NCBI RefSeq assembly: GCF_023716485.1
Contig: NZ_CP092418.1
Span: forward strand, 2,649,001-2,713,000
DNA from: Microbulbifer variabilis
Lineage (GTDB): Bacteria; Pseudomonadota; Gammaproteobacteria; Pseudomonadales; Cellvibrionaceae
Direction: 5' to 3'
DNA length: 64,000 nt
Shown: one piece after another, positions 52,823 through 61,097 of the stretch
Layout: the number at the start of each line of letters is the position of its first letter
How positions within the stretch are numbered: the first letter of the stretch is position 1
Made by a program: the position numbers and the translations under genes
The notes under the pieces: model-generated
What the model saw: only the letters and a program-made list of their open reading frames with translations
The model's database searches: none
What the model was told of the DNA's origin: nothing

Positions 52823-53029
52823 TTATGGGGTTTTATTTCGGTCTGACTCTTCGCGTTGCTCGCGAATAAATCGGTTGTGCTGGTTGCGGGTAATCACTGC
52901 ATAAACATTCCAAACAAGACCAAGCGCGGCGAGCAGCACGCCCACCACCTGCAGCCAATTAAAAGGGGTTTGCGTGAGAACCACCCCCGTGCCGGTAACG
53001 CCGGCACTACCGGCTTCCTGTCCAGTCAT
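52823..53029 (-). CDS. Small phage membrane protein
   Basis: A 68-residue protein from the ATG at 53029 (GGAGAAA site). One membrane segment (NWLQVVGVLLAALGLVWNVYAVI) with a charged, basic C-terminus (RNQHNRFIREQREESDRNKT). Possibly a holin-like or second lysis gene by position; not recognised. Confidence 0.6.
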   Translation of the reverse strand: MTGQEAGSAGVTGTGVVLTQTPFNWLQVVGVLLAALGLVWNVYAVITRNQHNRFIREQREESDRNKTP

Positions 53030-53248
53030 GCAGTTTCTCCAGGCGAAAAAAAACCGGCCTGGGTGGGCCGGTCCAAGGGGTTGAACAATGCGTGGCATCT
53101 GGCAGAGGCAACAATCGCAAAGTGCCTTATTTATACCCCCCAAACGCAAAAGCACCAAAAGCGCGTCACCCAAAAATAGTAATGGGCACCTAACTTGGTA
53201 CCCACTACTATAAATACACCACTCGCATATCGAGTGGAGGCAAGTCGC

Positions 53249-53581
53249 TTAGTCGCTCTGTACCACTACATAAGAGATTGGGCAACCTGCTACATTTTCG
53301 TCAACTTTCATTATTATTTTTTTCTTAGCCATTTGCGCAGCCAATATCGCAGAATATACGGCATCAGCGCTGGGATTAGTCATATCCAATTTTCCATAAA
53401 CATCTGCTACTGCACCACAGCCTAAATTGCGCTCATCACCAGTAGTCCCAACATATACAGTATTGCCAACAGTTGCATAAACCCTATCAACTTCAACGTT
53501 ACTACATACACCCACTGTGCACTCTGCAAACGCCATTCCACTGATTAAAGAAAGTCCCATTAAGGATATTAATTTTTTCAT
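53249..53581 (-). CDS. Small secreted protein, unknown
   Basis: A 110-residue protein with a type I signal peptide (MKKLISLMGLSLISGMAFA, cut before ECTVG). The mature part has several Cys and ends AILAAQMAKKKIIMKVDENVAGCPIS. The late helix-strand pattern is shared with the protein at 54347 and with small secreted proteins common in marine gammaproteobacteria. Role unknown. Confidence 0.72.
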   Translation of the reverse strand: MKKLISLMGLSLISGMAFAECTVGVCSNVEVDRVYATVGNTVYVGTTGDERNLGCGAVADVYGKLDMTNPSADAVYSAILAAQMAKKKIIMKVDENVAGCPISYVVVQSD

Positions 53582-53664
53582 TTTGATTCCCATCACCCAA
53601 CTTAAATTTTTAAAAAATTTAACAAATCTGCTTTGCTAAAGATTAAACCTTATCGATATACCCT

Positions 53665-54090
53665 TCAAAGCTTAAAGAACACATATCGATCATCATGTTT
53701 AGCACGTGCCAAAAGCTGACCATTTAATTTAACTTCTACCTGAACTGCGTTTACATGTGGCCCACTTACTACACAAGAATCAGCCCAATTTTGTAAGTAA
53801 ACACTGTGAGTCCCACTTTTGAAAGTGTATGAAAATTTGTATTCTCTTGAGGAGCTAATCCTCAGTATATATTGCCCATCTATATACAGATCAGCTGCGC
53901 AGCTTCCCCAACCCTTCGCATGAAATGTTGTTTCAAATTGCTCAGGCTCAGGCTCAGGCTCAGGTGAAGCCACTACGATTGGAGTATTAATAGAGCCATT
54001 TGCCAGGATAACTACTTTGTCAGCAGCCAAAGCGTTGGCACTAAAGCATATAAGCGCGACAACTACCGCACGAAAAAAATTAGAATGCAT
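53665..54090 (-). CDS. Secreted protein with PE repeat
   Basis: A 141-residue protein with a signal peptide (AVVVALICFSANALA, before ADKVV). Residues 43-51 are a Pro-Glu repeat (SPEPEPEPEQ) coded by a hexanucleotide repeat, then a beta-rich domain with Cys residues (GWGSCAADLYIDGQYILRI) that may be a small carbohydrate-binding or adhesion module. Not recognised. It lies between two small secreted protein genes. Confidence 0.68.
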   Translation of the reverse strand: MHSNFFRAVVVALICFSANALAADKVVILANGSINTPIVVASPEPEPEPEQFETTFHAKGWGSCAADLYIDGQYILRISSSREYKFSYTFKSGTHSVYLQNWADSCVVSGPHVNAVQVEVKLNGQLLARAKHDDRYVFFKL

Positions 54091-54346
54091 AAAAATCCTT
54101 TCAAGAAAGCCAAAAAAACGGCACAGCAGAAATGTGTCGAAGACATTACTTTATGTAAGTCTTGAAAAACCGTACTGCAGAAATCTCAATACTCATCCCC
54201 ACCCCACATAATAGACGCAAATTTTTCAGCAACAAAAAAGAAAAATCAAGCATTTTTTACTACCAAAGCTGTTTTTTTTAGATTATAGTTTCTGGATTGC
54301 CATGCCTTAATGCGTGGAGGCTTTTTGATAATTAAATGAGTTTGAT

Positions 54347-54676
54347 ATGAAAAAATTACTTTTCCTTGGTTTGTTTTTATCTATGGACACTTTAGCAAGT
54401 GGCTGGACTGGACTTCAGGATATTCAAAGAGTTATGCAAAGGGAGTGCACACCCAGCAATAAAGGGTTTGAAATCACTTTTGCAGCAGACCATAAGAACC
54501 CAGATAATTGCCCCCATTTAAGAACTGTTAATCTTGCCTGTGATCAGCCAGGTTACGACACAATGGTATCTATGGCATTGACGGCCTTAGCCGCCAACAA
54601 GAAAATTGATGCCTGGGTTGGGAGTTGTGATACTGAAGGGCATGCAAACGTAAGCACATTAGTTATTTATCAATAA
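54347..54676 (+). CDS. Small secreted protein, unknown
   Basis: A 109-residue protein with a signal peptide (MKKLLFLGLFLSMDTLAS). The mature part has four Cys (ECTPSNKG, NCPHL, ACDQP, GSCDTEG) and ends MALTALAANKKIDAWVGSC, the same helix-strand pattern as the 53249 protein. It is transcribed against the phage genes from an AT-rich intergenic stretch, so it is a separate unit. Confidence 0.7.
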   Translation: MKKLLFLGLFLSMDTLASGWTGLQDIQRVMQRECTPSNKGFEITFAADHKNPDNCPHLRTVNLACDQPGYDTMVSMALTALAANKKIDAWVGSCDTEGHANVSTLVIYQ

Positions 54677-54809
54677 TATAACTAACCCTTGAAGGTGGGC
54701 GGTCCCAAGTTATTCCATGATTAAAAGCATAGCGAAGCTTGTGACTGCCACACCTAAAGAGTACCGCCTCATTGCGCCAAGCTCGAACAGCTAATCTTGC
54801 ATCCTGGCG

Positions 54810-55160
54810 CTACCCAATGAACTCTGCAGCTTCATTTTTTGTCGCTCTCTCTTCGTAAATAACCATGCCGGCGATGTAATTGATTGCCCCTAGCAATTCA
54901 GCCACACGGCGCTCACGGGTTGGCAGGCGGCGGGCTTCTTGAATTTTTTTGATCGCCTGAAAAGCCATGCCTCCATCGGTCTTCAATAGCCCGCTAATGG
55001 TTTGCATAGGCTGGTCTTCGAAGCGCTGCCCATTAGCGTGCCGCTCCTCTCCCTTCCCCCGCGCAGCCTGATCGTATGCCCGCTCTAATACATCGGCCAA
55101 GCGCTGATAATTTGGATCATCTAGTTTATAAACCGGACCGCCATCGGAATGCCCTATCAT
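54810..55160 (-). CDS. Phage protein, unknown
   Basis: A 116-residue protein with FEDQPMQTISGLLKTDGGMA and RVAELLGAINYIAGMVIYEE. A recurrent small phage protein of similar content stands beside ssb genes in Pseudomonas phages, but its function is unknown to me. It overlaps the upstream gene by 4 nt. Confidence 0.6.
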   Translation of the reverse strand: MIGHSDGGPVYKLDDPNYQRLADVLERAYDQAARGKGEERHANGQRFEDQPMQTISGLLKTDGGMAFQAIKKIQEARRLPTRERRVAELLGAINYIAGMVIYEERATKNEAAEFIG

Positions 55161-55396
55161 TTCTTTGTCCTCTTCTTTTCGCTGCTTACTTTAATCTGCT
55201 GTTTGTTTTGTACTTTTGCCCAGCTGCGCCGGGTTGTGTCCGCAGTGCATGGCGCCACACGCAGGCACTCACCAGACTGGCCGCGCGGTATCTGCTTAAT
55301 CACTCCACCGCTGGCCAGAAACTGCGCTATTTTGCTGTCGATATTTGCCTGAGCCTGGCGCAGGGTTTCGGGTTGGGGGCAATGGGTTACTGTCAT
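55157..55396 (-). CDS. Phage protein, unknown
   Basis: A 79-residue basic protein from the ATG at 55396 with AGGGG upstream (MTVTHCPQPETLRQAQANID and on). It ends in a very Lys-rich tail. It follows the ssb remnant and is coupled to the next gene by ATGA overlap. Unknown. Confidence 0.55.
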   Translation of the reverse strand: MTVTHCPQPETLRQAQANIDSKIAQFLASGGVIKQIPRGQSGECLRVAPCTADTTRRSWAKVQNKQQIKVSSEKKRTKK

Positions 55397-55406
55397 GCAC
55401 CAGCCC

Positions 55407-55840
55407 CTAAAACTGCACATCATCAAAGGAGTTTTCACCCCCAGGCTGATTGGGGGCCTGTTGCGAGATGGGCTGGCCTATTGCGCCCTGGGGAAAGCCA
55501 CCCTGCTCTCCCCTGCCGTCTAACATCCGCATGTCACTGGCGACGATTTCGGTGGTGAAGCGGTCCTGGCCGGTTTGCCTGTCCTGCCATTTGCGCGTAC
55601 GCAGTGAACCCTCTGCATAAACCTTGGCGCCCTTGCGCAGGTACTCGCCGGCGATCTCTGCTAAGCGATTAAAGAACACCATTCGGTGCGTTCCTGTTCC
55701 TGGCCGGTTTGCTTATCCTTCCAGCTTTCACTGGTGGCCAGGCTGATATTGGTTACTGCCCCACCGCTGGGCATGTACTTGGTTTCCGGATCGTTACCCA
55801 GGTTGCCAATCAAAATAACTTTATTGATCCCCCTGGCCAT
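55407..55840 (-). pseudogene. ssb: Single-stranded DNA-binding protein, frameshifted
   Basis: The first frame reads [20 protein letters not shown] and on to RTEW, then goes out of frame and stops. The second frame resumes at [20 protein letters not shown] and runs to the acidic tip SFDDVQF. In normal SSB the joint reads [20 protein letters not shown], so about eight nucleotides are missing at the junction near 55680. The restored protein is about 150 residues with an OB-fold and a typical tail. Confidence 0.9.
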
Positions 55841-56091
55841 TACTCGCATTCCTCTTGCTTAAGCTCCCCATCGACAATGCGATAGGTGGTTGTTTGGTCT
55901 GTTACCTTGTCGAAGATTTGCACCCAGCTGGTAAAAAATTCACTCCTGGCTATCTCCTTTGTCATTTCCTCTGCGGCCTGTTTGGTGGGGAGGGACTCTT
56001 TAAAATCTTTGGCCCCACCCATCATTAGGTTGTAGGTGCCGCTAAAGACTGCGAAACGGTTTAAGTACTGCTTTCTCACTCTCAACTCCAC
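55840..56091 (-). CDS. Phage protein, unknown
   Basis: An 83-residue protein with a GTG start that overlaps the previous gene by 10 nt. It contains [20 protein letters not shown] and a strand-rich end. Coupled to ssb by a stop-start overlap. Not recognised. Confidence 0.55.
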   Translation of the reverse strand: MELRVRKQYLNRFAVFSGTYNLMMGGAKDFKESLPTKQAAEEMTKEIARSEFFTSWVQIFDKVTDQTTTYRIVDGELKQEECE

Positions 56092-56249
56092 TTTGCCCGC
56101 TTGCGCCTCGCCTGTTGGCTCAAGGTGTTGGGCTTGCTGCTATGTCGATAGTTAGCCTGCAAATTCAGACCAACCGGGGACCGCTCACCACTGCCAAACG
56201 TCAATGCTTGGGCTATTGCAGCCAGAGCCATGCTTTTCCATCTGCTCAC
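56082..56249 (-). CDS. Small basic phage protein, unknown
   Basis: A 55-residue protein from a GTG at 56249 with AGGAG upstream (MSRWKSMALAAIAQALTFGS), basic at the end ([11 protein letters not shown]). The frame is open to 56285. Compact overlap with neighbours supports a real gene; function unknown. Confidence 0.45.
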   Translation of the reverse strand: MSRWKSMALAAIAQALTFGSGERSPVGLNLQANYRHSSKPNTLSQQARRKRAKWS

Positions 56250-56299
56250 TGTTGCTCTCCTGCGGTTAAAGTGCCGGCCTTCCACCGGCTCGGGGTTTT

Positions 56300-56539
56300 T
56301 CAGTCGTCCAGCTCGTACAGCTCAACACCCTTACAAGTGATGCGCTGCACCTTGGCTTTTTTGTTTTCACGCTCTGCGGTCTTTTGTGCGATGCCATGCA
56401 GTTTTTGATAATCCTTGCGATATAGCGGCATCCGTTTTGGAAGTGATCGACCAGCCTCATTGAGGCAACCCAGATACTTTTCACAGCGGCCAACAATTGC
56501 GGCAGCCCCTTTTGTCAGTGGTACGGCTGTCAGTTCCAT
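56300..56539 (-). CDS. Phage protein, unknown
   Basis: A 79-residue protein (MELTAVPLTKGAAAIVGRCE) with a GGGGAG site. It is Lys-rich with a helical middle (YRKDYQKLHGIAQKTAEREN). Not recognised. It lies between the zinc-finger-like gene and a small basic gene. Confidence 0.55.
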   Translation of the reverse strand: MELTAVPLTKGAAAIVGRCEKYLGCLNEAGRSLPKRMPLYRKDYQKLHGIAQKTAERENKKAKVQRITCKGVELYELDD

Positions 56540-56570
56540 CTTCTCCCCTCCCAGTGGGTTAAGGTTTTAA

Positions 56571-56795
56571 TTAAAAAAACTGGTGTGTTCTGCGCTGAAT
56601 CAGCGCGGTGATCTTCGATTGCCTGGCCTGGCGGGCTCGGTAAGCTCTGCGATAAGCCGCCCGACAGGACTTGCAGCGGCTGGCACGGCCGCAGCGACTT
56701 AAAGGGCTGTTATTGCGCGGGAATTCTTCCGGGGCTTTCCACTGGTAGCAGCCAGCGCAAAAGAACTCACCACGCTCAATGGTTTTACGGCTCAC
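56571..56795 (-). CDS. Small Cys-rich (zinc-finger-like) phage protein
   Basis: A 74-residue protein from a GTG at 56795 overlapping the preceding stop. Two CxxC pairs (FCAGCYQW and RCKSC) can coordinate zinc; the C-terminal part is Arg-rich (RRAYRARQARQSK). Related short proteins occur by antiterminator genes in lambdoid prophages. DNA or RNA binding is likely. Confidence 0.6.
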   Translation of the reverse strand: MSRKTIERGEFFCAGCYQWKAPEEFPRNNSPLSRCGRASRCKSCRAAYRRAYRARQARQSKITALIQRRTHQFF

Positions 56796-56799
56796 TGGC

Positions 56800-57276
56800 T
56801 CACTCCCCCATTCCGTCGATGTTTTGCGTTGCGATAGCCGGCCCAAACAACAAACCAGCGAGAAATAACCGCCCCTTGTGCAGGCGGGATTGATAGGTGC
56901 GCAGACTGATGCGCAGATAGCGGGCGCGTGCCCTTTGTTCGTCCAGGCCTTCGTGCAGCAGTAGCGCGCGGGCCTCCACTTTCAGCACCTCGTATAGCTT
57001 CGGGTTTTCGCGTTTGATCGCTGCCATAGCCCGCTCTACCGGTGCCGCCACTTCGTCGCTAATACCCAGGCCGCTGTTGCGATTGCCCTGGCTGGCGCTG
57101 GCCAGTGCGGTGCGTTGTTTTTGTCTGAGCCGTGAAGCACTGCGCGCGGCATGAACCTCGATGGAACAGAGCACGCTGCTGCCGTTCACCCCGCCCAGAT
57201 CCAGGGCCACCGAGCCCCACAGATACAGCTTGTCTTCCAGCGCCTCGATTAGGCCTGGGCTGATACGCTCCCCCAT
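56800..57276 (-). CDS. Antiterminator Q-like protein
   Basis: A 158-residue protein between the endolysin and a zinc-finger-like gene. The C-terminal part LDEQRARARYLRISLRTYQS, RLHKGRLFLAGLL looks like a sigma-region-4-type HTH, as in Q-like late antiterminators of lambdoid phages. The N-terminal half is not distinctive. It overlaps the next gene by 4 bases of stop/start context. Confidence 0.6.
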   Translation of the reverse strand: MGERISPGLIEALEDKLYLWGSVALDLGGVNGSSVLCSIEVHAARSASRLRQKQRTALASASQGNRNSGLGISDEVAAPVERAMAAIKRENPKLYEVLKVEARALLLHEGLDEQRARARYLRISLRTYQSRLHKGRLFLAGLLFGPAIATQNIDGMGE

Positions 57277-57297
57277 GCGCCAGCCCCCTCAGTAGGT

Positions 57298-57795
57298 CTA
57301 CAACCAGGGGCGTGGGCGCCCAGGGGCTTCAACGTTGCCGCCGATATGGATAAATCTCTCCAAGGAGGCGCCGCGCTGGTTAGGGCAGATAGCAGTGAAG
57401 GGCTGCGGCAGGCCTGCTTGGGCGTGCAACCAGTTGTAAACGTGCAGCGCCTGCATGAGGTGGTGAGCATCTTTGCCATACACATGCACATCGGCGCCCA
57501 CGCCCCCAGCATGATCACCGCGCACATAGGGCTTGCCGTTAAGTTCCGCAGATTCACGCTTTGCCACTACTACGGAATGACGGCGACAGCGGAAGCCGCT
57601 GGTCACTGGCATGGAGCGGCAATAAACGCGCTCGCGCACCCGGTTTAAATGCGCTAAAAATTCGGGGTTTATATTGCGAGCATCACCTGCACACAGCTCA
57701 CCCCTGCCCCGCTCTGAGGTGCAGCTATTGCACTTACACTGCAGCTCCTTATCGGTGAAATAATTCCGGCTGGCTGGCGTATGGATATCGATCAT
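57298..57795 (-). CDS. Peptidase M15-type endolysin
   Basis: A 165-residue D-Ala-D-Ala carboxypeptidase-like protein with the zinc motif: His/Arg region TSGFRCRRHS, GDHAGGVGADVHV with His and Asp ligands, and the late RFIHIGG His. It lacks a signal peptide and would need a holin. Its ATG overlaps the rusA stop. It lies upstream of the antiterminator gene, not beside the holin at 52.5 kb. Confidence 0.85.
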   Translation of the reverse strand: MIDIHTPASRNYFTDKELQCKCNSCTSERGRGELCAGDARNINPEFLAHLNRVRERVYCRSMPVTSGFRCRRHSVVVAKRESAELNGKPYVRGDHAGGVGADVHVYGKDAHHLMQALHVYNWLHAQAGLPQPFTAICPNQRGASLERFIHIGGNVEAPGRPRPWL

Positions 57796-58226
57796 TGAGC
57801 ACCCCCAAAGCGGTAAGAAAATTCGCTGTCTTCCAGTACCTCGGCGATAAAAACTCGAGTAAATCCCTGGTCACGTTTGGCCGGGGCTTGGGTTACCTTG
57901 CGCTGCACCACGCAGCGGTTGCTGTCGTTGTCGATCAAGCCCAAGCCATGGGGATTGCTGCGACTCACCTTCTACAGCACATCCACCAGCGGCTTGGTAT
58001 CGCCCTGCAGGTTGTCTTCATCCAGCTCACCAAAAGAACCGCGCTCAATCTCCAGATACACCTGCGCAAGCGGCTCATTGGGGCGGCGCTGACCACTGCG
58101 CACCAGCGCGCTAGTCACTTCCAGGGCCAGTTGTTTTTTCAAAGCACGACGCTTTGCCCAATGCATGCGCAGCAGCTGGTTGTTCGAAGGGGTGGCCAGG
58201 GGAATGGTGAATTCAATGGTTCTCAT
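57792..58226 (-). pseudogene. rusA: RusA-like Holliday junction resolvase with in-frame TAG
   Basis: From the ATG at 58226 (CAGGGG site) the frame reads MRTIEFTIPLATPSNNQLLR and DEDNLQGDTKPLVDVL, the RusA Asp-rich metal site, then a TAG at 57972-57974. The same frame continues VSRSNPHGLGLIDNDSNRCV and on to a TGA at 57792-57794 that overlaps the next ATG. The full product would be about 144 residues, close to RusA length. The stop removes the second catalytic Asp region (LIDNDS). Confidence 0.8.
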
Positions 58227-58239
58227 AGTGTTTCCCCTG

Positions 58240-58816
58240 TTACCACTGGTCGTTAAGCATGTCGGGGATGGAGATATCGCGAGAGGGGCGATTGCCATTT
58301 GATCCTCTGCCTGGGGGTGCTGGCTTTCGCCGCAGTTGGTTTTCATGGTTCAGCAACCACTCAAACTGGAATCCGGTCCAACCACGCAAGCAGCTGACAG
58401 CAAGGCAGTGGTCAACGCTGTAACCGTGTTGGTTGGCCAGATGGAGCTGTTTCGCGATCTGGTTGATTGCGATTTGGGTGAGCGGTTTGCTGCGGACCTT
58501 TTTCCAGTCCTGCAAGACTTCGCTCTCTGGATTGTTTGGCCAAGATGAAAAATCTGATCCCCTATTAATATTTTTAGGTTCTTTTAGATTCCTTTTAGAT
58601 TTGTGGTCCGTTTTTGGTACTGGTGATTTGGCCAAAATTTAAAGTGAATTGATTGCTGGACCCGTTCGACTTGACGCGGATAATCAGACTTGATTCTTCC
58701 AGCTGCTCCATAGCTGTGATGACAGTTTTCCGATTAAGGCCCGTTGCCTGAGCAATGTAAGCAATCGAGGGATTACATTGCCCGCTTGCCTCGTTGTGAC
58801 AATTCGCAAGCGACAA
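58240..58816 (-). pseudogene. HTH replication protein, truncated and frameshifted
   Basis: The first part (58595-58816) has an HTH (PSIAYIAQATGLNRKTVITAMEQLEESSLI) of phage replication-O type and a strand-rich wing. After LNF the frame ends in GQITSTKNGPQI, while a second frame from SPVPKTDHKSKRNLKEPKNI runs on to a stop at 58240. One base too many near 58630 explains the break. The N-terminus of the family is missing because the sequence runs into the SRAP remnant. Confidence 0.75.
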
Positions 58817-58819
58817 TTG

Positions 58820-59312
58820 GTGCCCACATCAAATCTTTACCCTCTGGAGTAAACTGGACCTGAGCTTTCTTACCCTTATGTTCGACCCACTCAAAGAAAC
58901 TCGTGAATGGTAATATCCCATGCTGGTGGCCAATCAGGGGGCGCCAGGTTTTTGCTTCAAGCAATCTATCTAGCCGAGCGTTATATAGACTGTATTTTGC
59001 TGCTAGATCCCAAGCCGAGTTGGATGGGCGTATCGAGTAACGTAGCGGGCGCAACCAATTCTTACCTCCATCACATACTATACTCGGCGCAAAATAGCGG
59101 GGGTATACTCTTTCGCCTGCCCCTGCAAGGCGGAATTGACTGACACGAGGCAGCCCCTTCAAACCGAGAGTGTGGCGAACCTCTGCTTTAGTAGAGCAGC
59201 TCTCCCACTTCCGGTTGAAGCGGAATTGATTCCAGGCATTCACATCCGCTCTAAACCCTACAGGTAGTGATGACAGCGTCTTGTCACTAGGGGCCGTAAA
59301 CGAGTAGCACAT
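58820..59312 (-). pseudogene. Truncated SRAP-family gene
   Basis: About 165 codons of a second SRAP protein start at MCYSF (59312) with Cys2, close in sequence to the intact copy at 46221-46955 (NWLRPLRYSIRPSNSAWDL is almost identical). Homology ends after LMWAPI; the frame then runs 14 residues into phage DNA and stops at 58773. The missing C-terminal part holds the active His, so it is probably inactive. Confidence 0.88.
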
Positions 59313-59390
59313 GGAAATTCACCGTAAAGTGTGACCTGAACCACACTAATAAGGTGGTTAAAAGAAGAAGGAGAATTTAAGAGGAGTGTA

Positions 59391-60557
59391 TCAGCTGCCT
59401 TCACCCTTCAGATAATCCACTATTTTATCAATCTCCTCTTCATTTTCGTCAATAAGCCTATCTGAAAGAATCTTAAGCTTGTCAATTGATTTGTAATCAA
59501 AAGGGCCCACAAAGGGGTCAATAAGCTCAACATTAAGATAATCATATTTCACCCGCGAGGGTGCTAAAGACTCGGCAATTTCCAGAGAAAATATTTGCTG
59601 ATAATCCATTGATCGTGTCATGCTAAATATTGCATCATGGAACCAGCGTAATTTCCCCCAACTCTTTAGACTTCTATAATCAAAACCCATAGTATGAACT
59701 GGGTGTATTCCGGAACCAAGAATCAGCAAGTAGTAGTTTTTGCCTGGAAAATTTTTTATTACATCATGCAAGATGACGTTAGCCGGATCATTAGCCGTGA
59801 TTGCTGCATCTGCAAAGTAACGATGGGTAATCTTCTTGTCTGGCCCCACAAAATCAACAGGGGTAAAAAAAGCCTCTGCACTCGATGCAGCAGCAACAAG
59901 CTGATAAAGCGTATTAGTAGGCAAATCTAAAGCTTTTATCCCTCTATTCTTAAATAGATGCAACCTTCCATTATGTACATCCAGCGACGGGATAATTACA
60001 TAGTTATTTAAGCTGGTGAAGTTCATCACAGGAGAATAATTTCTCTCCAAGACTTCTGAAAGATGGGTACCCATAAATTGCGGCGAGAGGTATCCATTTA
60101 ATGTCAAGACATTATGATACCAGGGCACTGAAAATAAAAACTCGCTTTCTTTTTCATATACCTTTATTAACCTTTCACTTCTTGAGGAAATGTTGTCATG
60201 ATCAAAATCAAGCCGACCCAATTGGGAAAGAGGAATATTCAAGCTGGTGGCAATAATTGCACCTGTTGAAACTCCACTAAAGACGTCGAACACTTCCTCT
60301 ACAGGCTTCCCCAATTGTTTCTCAATATGCTGTATCACATAGAGAGGTATAAGCCCCCTGACGCCACCCCCTTCAATGATCAGAATATTAATTGTTTCCT
60401 TTTTCTCTAACGCCTCATTGCTTTTTATTAACTCCTCTGTAATTGGCTGGGAATCAAACTTGATACCGCGAACAAAAACATAATTGTAAGAAAAAACCAG
60501 CAAACCTAGAGCCACTACTAACAAAAAGAAAATGACTACAGAATGCTTGATTTTCAT
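59391..60557 (-). CDS. Patatin-like phospholipase, membrane-anchored
   Basis: A 388-residue lipase-like protein. An N-terminal membrane anchor (about 6-28, VVIFFLLVVALGLLVFSYNY) precedes the patatin domain with the oxyanion motif GGGVRG, the nucleophile elbow GVSTG and the catalytic Asp in FADAAITAND (Asp-Ala in place of the usual Asp-Gly). It probably hydrolyses phospholipids on the periplasmic side or as an anchored cytoplasmic enzyme; topology is unclear. It stands alone with a 540-nt upstream non-coding region. Confidence 0.9.
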   Translation of the reverse strand: MKIKHSVVIFFLLVVALGLLVFSYNYVFVRGIKFDSQPITEELIKSNEALEKKETINILIIEGGGVRGLIPLYVIQHIEKQLGKPVEEVFDVFSGVSTGAIIATSLNIPLSQLGRLDFDHDNISSRSERLIKVYEKESEFLFSVPWYHNVLTLNGYLSPQFMGTHLSEVLERNYSPVMNFTSLNNYVIIPSLDVHNGRLHLFKNRGIKALDLPTNTLYQLVAAASSAEAFFTPVDFVGPDKKITHRYFADAAITANDPANVILHDVIKNFPGKNYYLLILGSGIHPVHTMGFDYRSLKSWGKLRWFHDAIFSMTRSMDYQQIFSLEIAESLAPSRVKYDYLNVELIDPFVGPFDYKSIDKLKILSDRLIDENEEEIDKIVDYLKGEGS

Positions 60558-61097
60558 TACAGCACCTCTACCCTACATACAAAGTATAAGCACAAACCTT
60601 AAGTTTGACTCTACCATCATAAGCTAGCTGTAAATTCTATTTAGAGAGACTTGTGTCTTATCAAAAATAACATATCACAAACAAATTCCCCCAAGTAAAG
60701 TATTAAACCTATATAAAATATCACCCCCAAGACACTTATCCGAACAGACATAAAAAGAGCAAGATAATCCTTCTTTTCGAAAAAAATGAGAACGAATTAC
60801 TAGTGGCTTTTCTTCTCTGTAGGCAAATACAGATATTGACTGCTCATGTCCTACTGCCATTATCCTATTCATAGCCTTACAATTACCCTTAACGAACGTT
60901 ACGCCTAGCCTCTCTAAGCTTGCTCACACTATATGTTCTAACAGACTTAACTGATTCATTAGCATCCTGGTCTTTCAAATCTTATGCAAAACTTTATCGC
61001 GGGCATTTGTCAAAAAAAATGCATCAATCCCTACAATTAGCGTCAAATATGAGATACTCCCCCCATAAAAGAACCCGAATAAACTGGGAAAAGACCT
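60558..61097. other. AT-rich non-coding stretch
   Basis: 540 nt between the patatin gene and the lipoprotein gene. Short frames exist on both strands but lack ribosome sites and protein-like composition. It probably contains both promoters; no RNA gene recognised. Confidence 0.55.

Larger units (their letters stand above)
48994..58820 (-). mobile_element. Decaying lambdoid-type prophage remnant
   Basis: A leftward phage cluster running from replication (HTH gene, rusA, ssb) through antiterminator-like, lysis and packaging genes to a head gene cut by the IS3 element. At least four genes are broken: terminase by 1 nt, ssb by about 8 nt, the HTH gene by 1 nt and rusA by an amber codon. Head, tail and integrase genes are missing. 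The right edge runs into a truncated SRAP gene. Small secreted proteins of either strand lie inside. Confidence 0.88.

Noticed and set aside
46221..59312. Composite transposon bounded by the two SRAP copies
   Set aside because: The SRAP genes are in the same orientation, carry no terminal repeats and encode no transposase; duplication by recombination explains them better.
59391..60557. CBASS operon
   Set aside because: A patatin is present, but no nucleotidyltransferase, E1/E2/JAB or HORMA genes flank it.
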